This document shows, one piece after another, positions 22,202 to 33,062 of a stretch of DNA of 64,000 nt. The notes under the pieces are model-generated. The model searched no databases and was not told where the DNA came from. It saw only the letters and a program-made list of their open reading frames with translations. The stretch comes from Craterostigma plantagineum (taxonomy: Eukaryota; Streptophyta; Magnoliopsida; Lamiales; Linderniaceae). Made by a program: the position numbers and the translations under genes. How positions within the stretch are numbered: position 1 is the first letter of the stretch; each line of letters begins with the position of its first letter. Location of the stretch: positions 13,951,501-14,015,500 of the forward strand of contig JAPQWV010000017.1 of assembly GCA_027422505.1 (NCBI GenBank), written 5' to 3'.

Positions 22202-24413
22202 TGTCACGACCGCCACTTCCCTAACTGCCTATTCTAGCGCATTCCTATGTGCCTAGCGAGTTATGAGTAGTAAGGTACACTGAAAATGCGTATAAATTTT
22301 TTTCCTTTTTCCATTTGCATCATGGAATGATGTTCTGTACAAGTCAAAAGAATACATGTCGAACACTAAGTTCCAGACACGATCTAACTACGAGGACGAT
22401 GGTGCGTCGGCACAGCAAAAGGCTCCTATGCGCCCGGCCTCACAGGTCGTCATCCATACACACACGTCCACCCCAAAAGCAGCGCGAAGCTTCAAAAGAT
22501 TGGCCTTGTCATCTAATGCGATGACGTACCGTGCTCGCTGGCGCCTACAACACATAACATAAAAGAATGAGCCACCGAGGCTCAGTAAGCAGAAATCATG
22601 CATGTATGCACGTGTCCCTTTCCCCGCAAAGGCAAACCCTGCCGATGCATAAATTTCTAAGCAAGGGCAATCCGCGCCGATGCACCTAGCACTCGTACTA
22701 GCAAAACTCAGGGCCCTCGGCTAATCTCACTATGCACCAGAAGAGCTCACGTCCCTCAAGGACAATACGACAGCCGTCCACGCCGGATGGCCGAACCCTA
22801 GGATGCACATCGTTCCCCTAGGTCGCCATATGAATCCGGTCGTCCCCGACTGTCCGGCGGTCGCTCACGCTGGTAGCCCACGCTGAGGTCGCCTACACCA
22901 GGGTTCCACCCTGTGTCGCTTATACCCTCAGGTCGCACCCTCGAGGTCGCACCTTACCGCCACGGGCCATGCCCAAATCCTTTCCACAGGATATCAATAT
23001 ATATCTACAATAATAGTACGACGACGCTAAAACGCCGCCCTGGTAGCATAGGAGACAGCCCCTGACTCAACTATGAGTCGACACACTTGGCCACATCGGC
23101 AAGTCCTCGTCGCGTACAAGCGACATATCACCATGCACACTCTATCCCATGACCCTTCCCCATGAGTTCGTGCGTGCACATGAGCATGCATATGCAAACA
23201 AATGCAACTTATGCTTACCATATGAAAGCGTAACGATTAATTCACGTAATCACGAAACCACATAGTCACATAATCGTGGGGTTCGCAAAGTGTGGAGTTC
23301 GCAAACTGATGAGCCCGCAAAATGATTTGGATGCGAAAACTCCGGACCCGCGAAGTTGGGGTTTGCGGCTTGTGGGAATTCGTCAACTTGGACGGGTTCG
23401 CAAATCTCCTCAGCCCGCAAACTTCCACGGATTCGCAAAAGGTCCCATTCGAAAGATGGGGCCGCGAAGTGCATGAATTCGCAAAACTCCAACTTTGCGG
23501 CTTGTATGCGTTCGCAGAGCACAACCCGCGAACTTCGATGAATTCGCAAAGTTGGCCCCGCCGAGTTTTTGGATTCGCAAAATGAGTTCGCGAGCCTGAG
23601 TTCGCAGAGTTTGTACTTCGCGAACTCATTCCTAAACAAACACCATCTAATCCGCGATAGGCTAGTTATGAAGATCAAAAAGGTGACTTTTCAAGAACTC
23701 GTTTGAAGGTGGTATGAACTCCTTAAACCCTAATGTCCATGCTTAACAGAAATGCTAGTCTAAACTTAACCTCTCGTGCCTAATAATCCATAGAACGTGT
23801 TATTACAAAACTAAGATTACTAAATCAAAGTTAGGACATCCCAAATGTGTAGTACTTATTTTCGTGTTTAAAGCTCTAAGATACCGAAATGCCTAAACGA
23901 GGAAACGAGTGTTAGGGTGAGGATTCATTACCTTTCACTCGGCGTGTTTTTCGCCTGGTTTTCCTCCCTCTTTGGCTAAGCTCACGTTAGTTTCTTGGCT
24001 ATGTAGTTTTTTTTTTTTGTGGACTTCAAATGAGTTTTAGGTGTACTTTTAAGTGGCTAAGGCTTTAGGTAACGAAAATATCCCTTGATTCAAGGAGGGT
24101 TTCTCTAAGCAATATCCCTAAGTGAGTTGGGCCCAATATTTTGATTGGCCCAATTCTTACATCTAGTCCAATCTTTATTCATGACCCAAATTCCTTTTTG
24201 CCTATTTACGAAAATTCCTAAATAAATTAGGGGTCACTTGGTACGAATTAATTGCACTAAATTCAAGAAAGCGCCTAAGCACGTAAATTTTCCACACAAA
24301 TTCCAAGTAAGTCACATAAGCACGAAGGTAACATACGAAAAGCGCGTAATTGCATTCCACATTTTATGCAAATTTATTGGCCCTAATGTGCTTACGAGGA
24401 CTCGGGTGCTACA
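22202..24413 (-). repeat. E2 3' LTR, internally deleted
   Basis: On the minus strand it starts TGTAGCACCCGAGTCC, right after a short polypurine tract (24430-24414), and ends GGCGGTCGTGACA. The deletion junction lies near 23275, at the left edge of the TTCGCAAA motif array (about 23278-23630). Confidence 0.9.
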
Positions 24414-24448
24414 TCCTGCCCCCCTTAAAGAGGATTTCGCCCCCGAAA

Positions 24449-25699
24449 TCAGCCCGTTTGGAACAATTCAGGATAGCGGACCCTCATCTCATCCTAGCGT
24501 TCCCAAGTCGCTTCTTCTATCGACTGGTTTCGCCACAGAACTTTCACTAGAGGAATTTCTTTATTCCTAAGTCTTTTCGTTTCGTACATCAATAATTCCA
24601 CTGGCACTTCCTCATAGCTCAAATCCGGCTTCAACTGCTGGTGCAACGAGTCGTTTACTAGTACATGGCTTGGGTCAGCGATGTATTTTCGCAAAGTCGA
24701 AACATGGAACACATCGTGTACTTGTGACAACGATGCTGGTAGTTCCAGTTGATACGCTACTTCACCAACTCTTTTCGCTATCTTGAAGGGACCAATGTAT
24801 CTCGGGCTTAGTTTTCCCTTCTTTCCGAACCTTTTGACTCCTTTCATTGGTGATACTTTCACAAAGACCCAATCATTCACATCGAATTCTAGCGGTCTAC
24901 GTCTCCGATCTGCATAACTCTTCTGTCTACTCTGCGCCGTGCGCATTCTCTCTCGGATCATCGTAATAATTTCCTTCATTTCCCGTATCATGTCTGGGCC
25001 TAACATCGCCCGTTCACCTACTTCATCCCAATACACTGGGCATTTTCGTCCATACAAGGCTTCATATGGAGCCATTCCAATTGTAGCTCGGGTTTCAATC
25101 CTTCTAGGAACCGTTCAATTTTCAGAGCATCCGTGCTGACCATGTGTGCTGCGAACCTGGACAGCTGCTCAATGTATGTACTCCGCCACCGTCATCGATC
25201 CCTGCCTGAGGTTTATGAATTCGTTGAGACGCTGGGCTCTCACCAGGGCCTTCAAGTACTTACCCCGGAACAGCGCCTTGAATCTGTCCCAGCTCATCGT
25301 GGCAGGATTCTCGATCACCATAATGGTGTCCCACCAATGTCCGGCGCTTCCTCTTAGAAGGAACGCGGCGCACAGAGCCTTTTCTGCCTCTGGGACTCTG
25401 CTGTAGACGAACATGCTCTCTAGTGTCCTTATGCAATCTTCGGCTGCCGTCGGGTCAGCCGTATCCTCGAAGGTTGGTGGGTTCAACCTCCTGAACCTTT
25501 CTCCCACTATTTCTGCCCTGTCGGCCTGAGTGTTTCCAGCATTCGTGGTGTTCTGTTGGATCAGCTGTTGTATCTGTGTTGACTGCTGGCGAACCAATTC
25601 CGTAAGGTGGAAAATGGTCGCGTCACGGTTGTCAGTAGGGGCCGTGTTTCCCCTATTCTGGTCATCGCCACCGCTCGACTCCCCTCTTGTTCTTACCAT
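24449..25699 (-). pseudogene. E2 gag/integrase fusion remnant
   Basis: Reading the minus strand, gag starts at the ATG ending at 25699 ([11 protein letters not shown]) and runs through the capsid to about 25090. There it jumps to the integrase at [13 protein letters not shown] and continues through the GPF domain and chromodomain-like tail to the stop at 24449-24451. Protease, reverse transcriptase, RNase H and most of integrase are gone. Both parental contexts have AGCTTGG at the junction (gag AGAGCTTGGGTTTC, integrase GTAGCTTGGTAAC), so the deletion of about 3.3 kb probably used this microhomology. A nonsense codon (TGGGAACGCTAG) also ends the tail early. No enzymatic function is left. Confidence 0.9.
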
Positions 25700-25838
25700 C
25701 TTCTATCTCTATCCTGACTGTCCTAGGCCAATAAATTATGCAACATAGAAATCCACATAAAATTAACACTTACTTACAAGGCCGCTTCCGCTCTTTTGGG
25801 TGTGTGTGTATGGACAGTCTATAGGACCTGTGACCGAA

Positions 25839-25850
25839 GCTCTGATACCA
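25839..25850 (-). other. E2 primer-binding site (tRNA-Met)
   Basis: The minus strand reads TGGTATCAGAGC, three bases after the 5' LTR end. Confidence 0.93.
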
Positions 25851-25853
25851 CCC

Positions 25854-28850
25854 TGTCACGACCGCCACTTCCCTAAATGCCTATTCTAGCGCATTCCTAT
25901 GTGCCTAGCGAGTTATGAGTAGTAAGGTACACTGAAAATGCGTATAAATTTTTTTCCTTTTTCCATTTGCATCATGGAATGATGTTCTGTACAAGTCAAA
26001 AGAATACATGTCGAACACTAAGTTCCAGACATGATCTAACTACGAGGACGATGGTGCGTCGGCACAGCAAGAGGCTCCTATGCGCCCGGCCTCACAGGTC
26101 GTCATCCATACACACACGTCCACCCCAAAAGCAGCGCGAAGCTTCAAAAGATTGGCCTTGTCATCTAATGCGATGACGTATCGTGCTCGCTGGCGCCTAC
26201 AACACATAACATAAAAGAATGAGCCACCGAGGCTCAGTAAGCAGAAATCATGCATGTATGCACGTGTCCCTTTCCCCGCAAAGGCAAGCCCTGCCGATGC
26301 ATAAATTTCTAAGCAAGGGCAATCCGCACCGATGCACCTAGCACTCGTACTAGCAAAACTCAGGGCCCTCGGCTAATCTCACTATGCACCAGAAGAGCTC
26401 ACGTCCCTCAAGGACAATACGACAGCCGTCCACGCCGGATGGCCGAACCCTAGGATGCACATCGTTCCCCTAGGTCGCCATATGAATCCGGTCGTCCCCG
26501 ACTGTCCGGCGGTCGCTCACGCTGGTAGCCCACGCTGAGGTCGCCTACACCAGGGTTCCACCCTGTGTCGCTTATACCCTCAGTCGCACCCTCCAGGTCG
26601 CACCTTACCGCCACGGGCCATGCCCAAATCCTTTCCACAGGTTCACTATATATCTACAATAATAGTACGACGACGCTAAAACGCCGCCCTGGTAGCATAG
26701 GAGACAGCCCCTGACTCAACTATGAGTCGACACACTTGGCCACATCGGCAAGTCCTCGTCGCGTACAAGCGACATATCACCATGCACACTCTATCCCATG
26801 ACCCTTCCCCATGAGTTCGTGCGTGCACATGAGCATGCATATGCAAACAAATGCAACTTATGCTTACCATATGAAAGCGTAACGATTAATTCACGTAATC
26901 ACGAAACCATGTAGGCATATAATCACATACACATATAGCACACGAGTTATGTGTTGTAGTTGGATTTCTACTTACCTGGCGTCCGTGGATTAGTCGCTAC
27001 CTAACCCGGGAATTCTCCTAAGTCCAAACCTTAGACATAGAATAGTATCGTTAGGACACTATTTTAATTAATTAATTACGTACTGACTTAGGTATTTTCC
27101 TTGGTTGTAAATATCTTTAGGAGTCTTAGTTAACTTGGTACGTCTCACTTGACTTAGGGAACTTTATGAAGTTCACGAAATTCATAAAATTCGTCCATAA
27201 GCTATTTGCTAGCCGATCTGGTGAACTTCCTAACTTTTCATCCTTTAAACTCGAAGAGGCTATAAAGTTAGTCTATAAATTTTATCAGTTGACTACTTAA
27301 ATTTTCGTTCCAAAATTCTATCTAATTCAACGTCTACCTGTACCAAAAATTGACCCTGAGGACACCGATAGGCAAATTATGATCGGGCGTTGAAAGAGAC
27401 TATGCTCATTGGAATCGGAATATTTTTCTGATTAAATGGTGCGAAAATATTTTTCCTCAAAAGGCGATTTTCGTCTAAGGGGTTCAATTCGTGAAGTTGA
27501 TTTGCGAAGTGTTTGAGTTCGCAATCGTAAACTCGACTCGCCAAATAATTGCAGCCCGCGAAGTGCTTGGACCCGCAAACGCACGAGTTTGCAAACCTTC
27601 GATCGGCCCGCAAAGTTACTGGGTTCGCAAACCCTTGGTCGACCCGCGAAATGTATTGGACCCGTGAACCTCCATTCGTAATCCTCGTGGGGTTCGCAAA
27701 GTGTGGAGTTCGCAAACTGATGAGCCCGCAAAATGATTTTGATGCGAAAACTCCGGACCCGCGAAGTTGGGGTTTGCGGCTTGTGGGAATTCGTCAACTT
27801 GGACGGGTTCGCAAATCTCCTCAGCCCGCAAACTTCCACGGATTCGCAAAAGGTCCCATTCGAAAGATGGGGCCGCGAAGTGCACGAATTCGCAAAACTC
27901 CAACTTTGCGGCTTGTATGCGTTCGCAGAGCACAACCCGCGAACTTCGATGAATTCGCAAAGTTGACCCCGCCGAGTTTTTGGATTCGCGAAATGAGTTC
28001 GCGAGCCTGAGTTCGCAGAGTTTGTACTTCGCGAACTCATTCCTAAACAAACACCATCTAATCCGCGATAGGCTAGTTATGAAGATCAAAAAGGTGACTT
28101 TTCAAGAACTCGTTTGAAGGTGGTATGAACTCATTAAACCCTAATGTCCAGGCTTAACAGAAATGCTAGTCTAAACTTAACCTCTCGTGCCTAATAATCC
28201 ATAGAACGTGTTATTACAAAACTAAGATTACTAAATCAAAGTTAGGACGCTTCTCGGGGGGTTAAAATCGCATAATCCCTAATGTGTAGTACTTATTTTC
28301 GTGTTTAAAGCTCTAAGATACCGGAATGCCTAAACGAGGAAACGAGTGTTAGGGTGAGGATTCATTACCTTTCACTCGGCGTGTTTTTCGCCTGGTTTTC
28401 CTCCCTCTTTGGCTAAGCTCACGTTAGTTTCTTGGCTATGGAGTTTTTTTTTTTTGTGGACTTCAAATGAGTTTTAGGTGTACTTTTAAGTGGCTAAGGC
28501 TTTAGGTAACGAAAATATCCCTTGATTCAAGGAGGGTTTCTCTAAACAATATCCCTAAGTGAGTTGGGCCCAATATTTTGATTGGCCCAATTCTTACATC
28601 TAGTCCAATCTTTATTCATGACCCAAATTCCTTTTTGCCTATTTACGAAAATTCCTAAATAAATTAGGGGTCACTTGGTACGAATTAATTGCACTAAATT
28701 CAAGAAATCGCCTAAGCACGTAAATTTTCCACACAAATTCCAAGTAAGTCACATAAGCACGAAGGTAACATACGAAAAGCGCGTAATTGCATTCCACATT
28801 TTATGCAAATTTATTGGCCCTAATGTGCTTACGAGGACTCGGGTGCTACA
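25854..28850 (-). repeat. E2 5' LTR, 2997 bp
   Basis: The minus strand starts TGTAGCACCCGAGTCC at 28850 and ends GTGGCGGTCGTGACA at 25854. Its downstream half is shared with E3 and E4 LTRs (for example the block with GGTGCGACCT and the TGAGCCTCGGTGGCTCATTC region). The central motif array differs from theirs. Confidence 0.93.
27478..28040. repeat. Motif array in E2 LTR (TTCGCAAA family)
   Basis: Over twenty copies of a TTCGC(A/G)AA or CCCGC(A/G)AA motif lie at 15-30 bp spacing. They are mostly in one orientation, with some reverse forms (TTTGCGG, TTCGCGAAC). The array begins about 810 bp from the LTR start. Part of it is retained in the 3' LTR at 23278-23630. Confidence 0.85.
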
Positions 28851-28855
28851 CGGGG

Positions 28856-28927
28856 AACCCGGAAAATTTTTGTTCCGCACCGTACCCGGGGATGTGGCGT
28901 CTCCGGGAGACACCGGGTAACCCAACA
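28856..28927 (+). mobile_element. P LTR, end
   Basis: The last 72 bp of the P LTR end GGGTAACCCAACA and are followed by a primer-binding site. Together the three P segments make an LTR of about 2634 bp. Confidence 0.7.
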
Positions 28928-28928
28928 G

Positions 28929-28940
28929 TGGTATCAGAGG
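28929..28940 (+). other. P primer-binding site
   Basis: TGGTATCAGAGG, one base off the usual tRNA-Met complement at its last position, one base after the LTR end. Confidence 0.75.
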
Positions 28941-30833
28941 CGGGCGTTCGTGATCGCGATCGTAACGTGTTTAAATTGAAACGAGGTGCGTGGGAGACGA
29001 TTGAAATGCCGACGCGGTTTGATCGTTGTCGGGCTGCCCGATGCGTCGTTTGCCAACCCACGGCCATCAACTTGTGCGATACGGACTGACGAGGAACCAC
29101 GGGCCGGACCGAGACCCGCTTGGCGGTGGGATCCGGGCAGCCGCGCGTTGCGCACGGACTGCGAGCGGCGTAGCGACGCTGCAGCCACGGGATCGGGCTG
29201 CTTCGAGCAGGCCCAATCCGCCTCGTACTCTAGGACCGATGCCAGCCACGGTGGCTTAGGCACCGTACCCGGGCAGCGCCGCCGTAAGTGGCGGCGGCAC
29301 AGCAGAGATCGTCCGCACCTTTGGCCGCGGACTGCGATGGCACGCACGGTGTGCGCTGTGCAAGACAGCCGCAGCGACTCCGGCTCGGCTGGAACGCTGC
29401 TGCGGTGATCTCTCTCGGCGAGGCTCCGACACGGAGGGGATGTGGCGATGAAGGAGTCACGGCAGTTTTCTGCCGGGAGCTAAACACGCGCGCTTTGCGC
29501 GCGGCGCGTCATCACCGGCAGCGCGGCTGTTCCGGCTCAGCCCGGGACTTCCCGCCAGCGGTTTTCTCCGTCGTGGCTCTCCGGCGTCTTTTGACAGCTG
29601 ATGAGTCGCGGCAACCGCATTAGGGCTTCATGCTCAAAGCCGCAACGGGACTTTTAATAGGCTTGGCCCGTTTGAGGGTAATTTTCGTTTCTTTTTAAAA
29701 TCATGTAATTGTCAACATGCTCGTTAAGAATGTGATTTAAGACGCACTTGCTGCTTCAAGACCCGTGCAACGACCCGAGGTCTTTTGAAGACGCATGTAA
29801 TATGGATAAACTAGACATAACCCGCTTGTGTTGTCTTGTAGTTTAATGTCCTAAGGTTAATTTTCTACCTACGTGCGTGTTGGTTTTTGAAATGATGTGC
29901 ATGTTCTATGTGCTCATGCGAGATCGTTTATTCTCCCGTTTGATAAATATTCAGTGGGTAAAGGAATTATATTCTGTCTCCTACCATGCTTGAGATGTCT
30001 AGCACTGGGGAGTTTTGGGATTTGTTCCGAGTAAGTTGGCGTCATATATCCCGCCCCAGTGTTAACGTCTCGGGTGCGTCTTCGACGCCGCTCGTCATAC
30101 TAGTCCGGCCCCCACGAAGTGTATGGCAGCAAGGGGCAATGCATTCAGTGCGATTTGAGCATAAGTTGATAGGTCACACATAGGCAGTTATACCCAATAA
30201 GCAGTGTTAGCCGTGAGGGTCAACGACTGAACAAAGATAGTTGAAACTCTTATTAGATAAGTTCGCGTTTGACGTGACCTCGATAAGATTAGATGAGCCA
30301 AGTATTGCGTTAAAGGCTGAGGCGAGTCTAGTTGAGTCGGGGACATCAACTCCATTATGAAACTTTAACGATGTTTTCGAAACTCTTTTCAGGAGGATAG
30401 TGTTTTTGAGAAAAATAATGGGACAAGCGAAACGAAAAGTCGTTTGCGCTTGATGAATGATAAGATAAACCTAATTACTACCATATCTGGTAGGCGAGGA
30501 ACAGGCGCTGGAAGGAAGGAACTACTACGTCCCCTGATCGGCTTGTTGGTTGTGTGCTTGCGCTGGCCACCATGCGTATTAGTGGAATTTCTACTAAGTA
30601 TGATCTTCAGCGTTTAGCTATACGACGACTTTGGAGAGTTGCATGGTAGATAGTAGGGATGCTTCCCATTTGAGTTGTACCCAGTAGCCTGTTACTGGTT
30701 GATTGTGCGGAGTACCGCTCCCACCCATCTTGTATTTTTTTCCTTCTATCTATATATACGGGACTACCAAAAAAAGATAAACCTAATAAGATCTTTATTT
30801 TTTGCAGCTTTACGTTTGTTTCTATTTACTGCG
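28941..30833 (+). other. P long non-coding leader, GC-rich at first
   Basis: The first ~700 bp (28941-29630) is strikingly GC-rich, with open frames on both strands but no family I recognise. The next ~840 bp is ordinary non-coding sequence. A LINE fragment lies at 30476-30773. A pyrimidine tract and AG (TTTATTTTTTGCAG, ending near 30809) precede the gag ATG at 30834 and could be a 3' splice site. Such long non-coding interiors are typical of LARD-type non-autonomous elements or of elements with a spliced leader. Confidence 0.5.
30476..30773 (+). mobile_element. 5'-truncated LINE 3' end with 14-bp target duplication
   Basis: AAGATAAACCTAAT occurs exactly at 30462-30475 and 30774-30787. The insert ends in an A-rich tail, and its last part (GTAGCCTGTTACTGGTTG..CTATATATACGGGACTACC) resembles the 3' UTR of the L1 LINE fragments at 61373-62099. 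It has no coding content. Confidence 0.88.
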
Positions 30834-30928
30834 ATGACGAACATTATTACTACGCAGCTTGAGAGAAACTGTTTGGTGGGACCAAACTATGTAGACTGGC
30901 TCCGTAACCTGAGGATAGTCCTAGGTAG
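30834..30928 (+). pseudogene. Copia gag, N-terminal fragment
   Basis: It starts with ATG at 30834 (MTNIITTQLERNCLVGPNY) and continues DWLRNLRIVLG. This is the intact form of the start seen mutated at 7718. After 31 residues it runs into LTR sequence, so only the capsid N-terminus remains. It follows P's leader and is probably the original start of P's gag. Confidence 0.8.
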
Positions 30929-31373
30929 ACTGGATCGAGACTTAGCGTGCGATAGCCTAGAACGAGGTCAAGTATCCATAGTGCTTCGGTTGTGTACGAG
31001 TCAATCATTTTGTAACCAGAACCGGTAATACCTAGTGATTGATTGGAACTCTTGGGGAGATCACACCCAAGGACAGGATTAAACCCCAGTTGGGGATATA
31101 ACCTGTATAAAAATCCCGCCTCACTTTACTTTTTGCTATTTACATTTCTGTGAGACAAATCCGGAACGCCTGCAAATAACTTGGTGATATCTTTGAAACG
31201 ATGTTCTGAAAATAACGTGACATTTTGAAACAGGGTTAGGGAGATACGTTGATACTCGTACTACTTTCCGAGAAATAACATACTCTGCATCTTCTTAAAG
31301 AAAAGTATTTTCAAAGGAGAACAATCCAAAACTTTTTATAGCCTAATTCACCCCCTCTTAGGCATATTTTACA
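30929..31373 (+). mobile_element. Sirevirus LTR tail fragment
   Basis: It matches 7249-7696 (for example GCGATAGCCTAGAACGAGGTC and CACCCCCTCTTAGGCATATTTTACA) with few differences. It is wedged between two copies of the start of the same gag. Confidence 0.8.
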
Positions 31374-31394
31374 CTTCACTTTCTGTTTACTGCA

Positions 31395-31760
31395 ACGACG
31401 AACATTATTACTATGCTGCTTGAGAGAAACTGTTTGGTGGGATCAAACTAAGTGGACTGGCTCCGTAACCTAAGGATAGTCCTAGGTATGGAGTCGCTAA
31501 CTTATGTCCTCGATTCCCCTTACCGCAAGTCCTAGGGGCTGATGCGAGTCACGAAGACCGGGCTGCGTAAGCCAAGTGGCAGATAGACGAGCCAAAGGTC
31601 AAGGGCAAACATACTTCTTTCCATGAGCAATGAGTTGCAGCGTACTCACTCGGAAATGGAAGTGGGTGCCATTTTGCTTCATTTGAAGGAGCTTTTTGGC
31701 GAACATTCCAGGAGTGCTCGTTATTCCCTGACGGAGCAACTATTCCATTGCAAAATGGCA
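31395..31760 (+). pseudogene. Copia gag fragment, second copy
   Basis: It has the same order as 7718-8080: an ACG in place of the start codon, the same TAA in place of Tyr, then the UBN2-type core (ELQRTHSEMEVGAILLHLKELF) with an added frameshift. It ends at CATTGCAAAATGGC, where LINE sequence begins. The shared start-codon and nonsense mutations show that it and the copy at 7718 descend from one already-broken copy. Confidence 0.82.
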
Positions 31761-33062
31761 CATCGACAAAACTGTGAACAGCCAAGACACCTACAAGTCC
31801 CAACAAGACCAAAGCCTAAACAGAACGTTACAACAATGCAATACAGAGGCTAAGATAGGTGTCACAATCCACAACCTGTAAACAGAATCCCGGCACCAAA
31901 TGAAGTGCCAGCAGGGCAGCTGGGTGACGTGCAGGCAAGGTGCAAGTGCACAGCCGAGGATAAATTCACATAAGGAGATATCAAGCGGAAGGGGAAACGC
32001 AGCAGGTGCGTCCGCAAGTTTGGTCAGCGGGATAGGCGCTAAAGCGCCAACTTCTGAATTTTTCTGTCCAGAAAAGCCAAAACCACCAAGTGAGGACCGC
32101 CAACAGCACAAGCGGAGAGAACAGCCGGCCAAGTTCCCACCCCAAAGCAAGCCAAACTGCAAAAGTGGAAAGGAAAGTAGCGAGAACGTAGGAAAGAGAG
32201 GGAGGGATAGAGAGAGAGGGAAAGAGAAAGTCGAGATCCTCCCAAAAAACCCCGGGTGGAGCATCCCAGCACAACCTAACAGCACCCAAAGGACGAGAAG
32301 CGAAGCGTGAGGAGTCCGTTTCCGCAGGACTGGTCCGGGAAAGGCGTATTCGCGCCATCACCTGCCACAATCGAGGAGAGAGAACAATCGAGGAGGGTGC
32401 CTTGTTAGTTAAAACACATTGCCCAAGGTTCTGCCCGATCTCGACACCTGACAAGGAAAAAATCAGTACAAAAAGGCCGTAATGAAAAGGAATTATCCTA
32501 CCAAGCGATGTGCCACATCCGTTGAAGGGCGCAGACTTGTAGCGCATATTTGGTGGGAAGAGTCGATAGGCGTAGACAAAGCAACGTCTCAATATCAGTA
32601 ACGAGCTGTGATGGCTGGCGTTGTCGCCCCTCTCACCATGGCTTATTGCGTTCCATCCACAAGTGGCAAACCAGGGAAGCTAATGCATGGCGAGGGCCCA
32701 ACCTAGCAAGGTGCTTGCCCCTCCAGCTCTTAGCTGCCCAACGAATGCCGACAGTCCACTCTCTAACAGGCCAGCCAAATCGCAATTTCCTTCGAATTAA
32801 GTGAAGGCATCGTCTGGAGTAGGGACACTCAAAAAATAGGTGTCTAATAGTCTCCACTTGCTGCGTGTCGCAAAGTAAGCAAGTAGAGGTTCCCTCCTTC
32901 ACTACTACCCACGGTTTATCTCTCGTCGCCAGCCTATCCCGAATAGCAAGCAAAAGCATGATCTCGTGTGTGGGGATGGCCAGGGGACCCCCAAAGAGCG
33001 TGTACCATGGAACCTTGGGCCGTCGCACACGGAGGCTATCCCTGGCCGAGGAGGTAGAGAAC
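31761..33062 (-). pseudogene. LINE a: L1-type LINE 3' end with zinc-binding RT tail
   Basis: The minus-strand frame 33028-32633 shows the zf-RVT domain that ends plant L1 ORF2: RDRLATRDKPWVVV, then CDTQQVETIRHLFFECPYSRRC, then WMERNKPW. Below 32590 the minus strand carries a long untranslated region with a pyrimidine-rich stretch (32240-32160) and CTGCTGGCACTTCATTTGGT near 31900. The fragment starts mid-domain at 33062, so it is 5'-truncated. It ends against a copia gag at 31760 without an obvious poly(A). Confidence 0.8.

Larger units (their letters stand above)
22202..28850 (-). mobile_element. E2: Tekay-type chromovirus with large internal deletion
   Basis: The minus-strand element has its 5' LTR at 25854-28850 and its 3' LTR at 22202-24413, flanked by CGGGG (22197-22201 and 28851-28855). 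The interior is only 1440 bp and joins gag directly to the integrase end. The 3' LTR is about 785 bp shorter because the segment equivalent to 26910-27690 is missing. The primer-binding site is on the minus strand at 25850-25839. The element could only move with proteins from a relative such as E4. Confidence 0.93.

Noticed and set aside
22315..22603. Conserved small frames repeated at 22315, 25967, 36932 and 44562
   Set aside because: They lie in the conserved distal part of E2/E4 LTRs; conservation is explained by LTR homology and frames occur on both strands.
23027..23678. Overlapping open frames on both strands (also 27377-28089, 50792-51270 and 58304-58897)
   Set aside because: They arise from the TTCGCAAA/TTCGCGAA arrays and from LTR sequence. 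They are open in several frames at once and match no protein family.
27478..28040. CRISPR-like array of short repeats
   Set aside because: Motifs are only about 8 bp and imperfect, spacing is irregular, and they sit inside a plant LTR. There are no cas genes.
29026..29623. GC-rich open frames on both strands
   Set aside because: Stop codons are rare in GC-rich sequence; frames overlap on both strands and resemble nothing known.
31900..32310. 136-residue plus-strand frame, charged and low in complexity
   Set aside because: It is antisense to the untranslated region of LINE a and has no recognisable domain.
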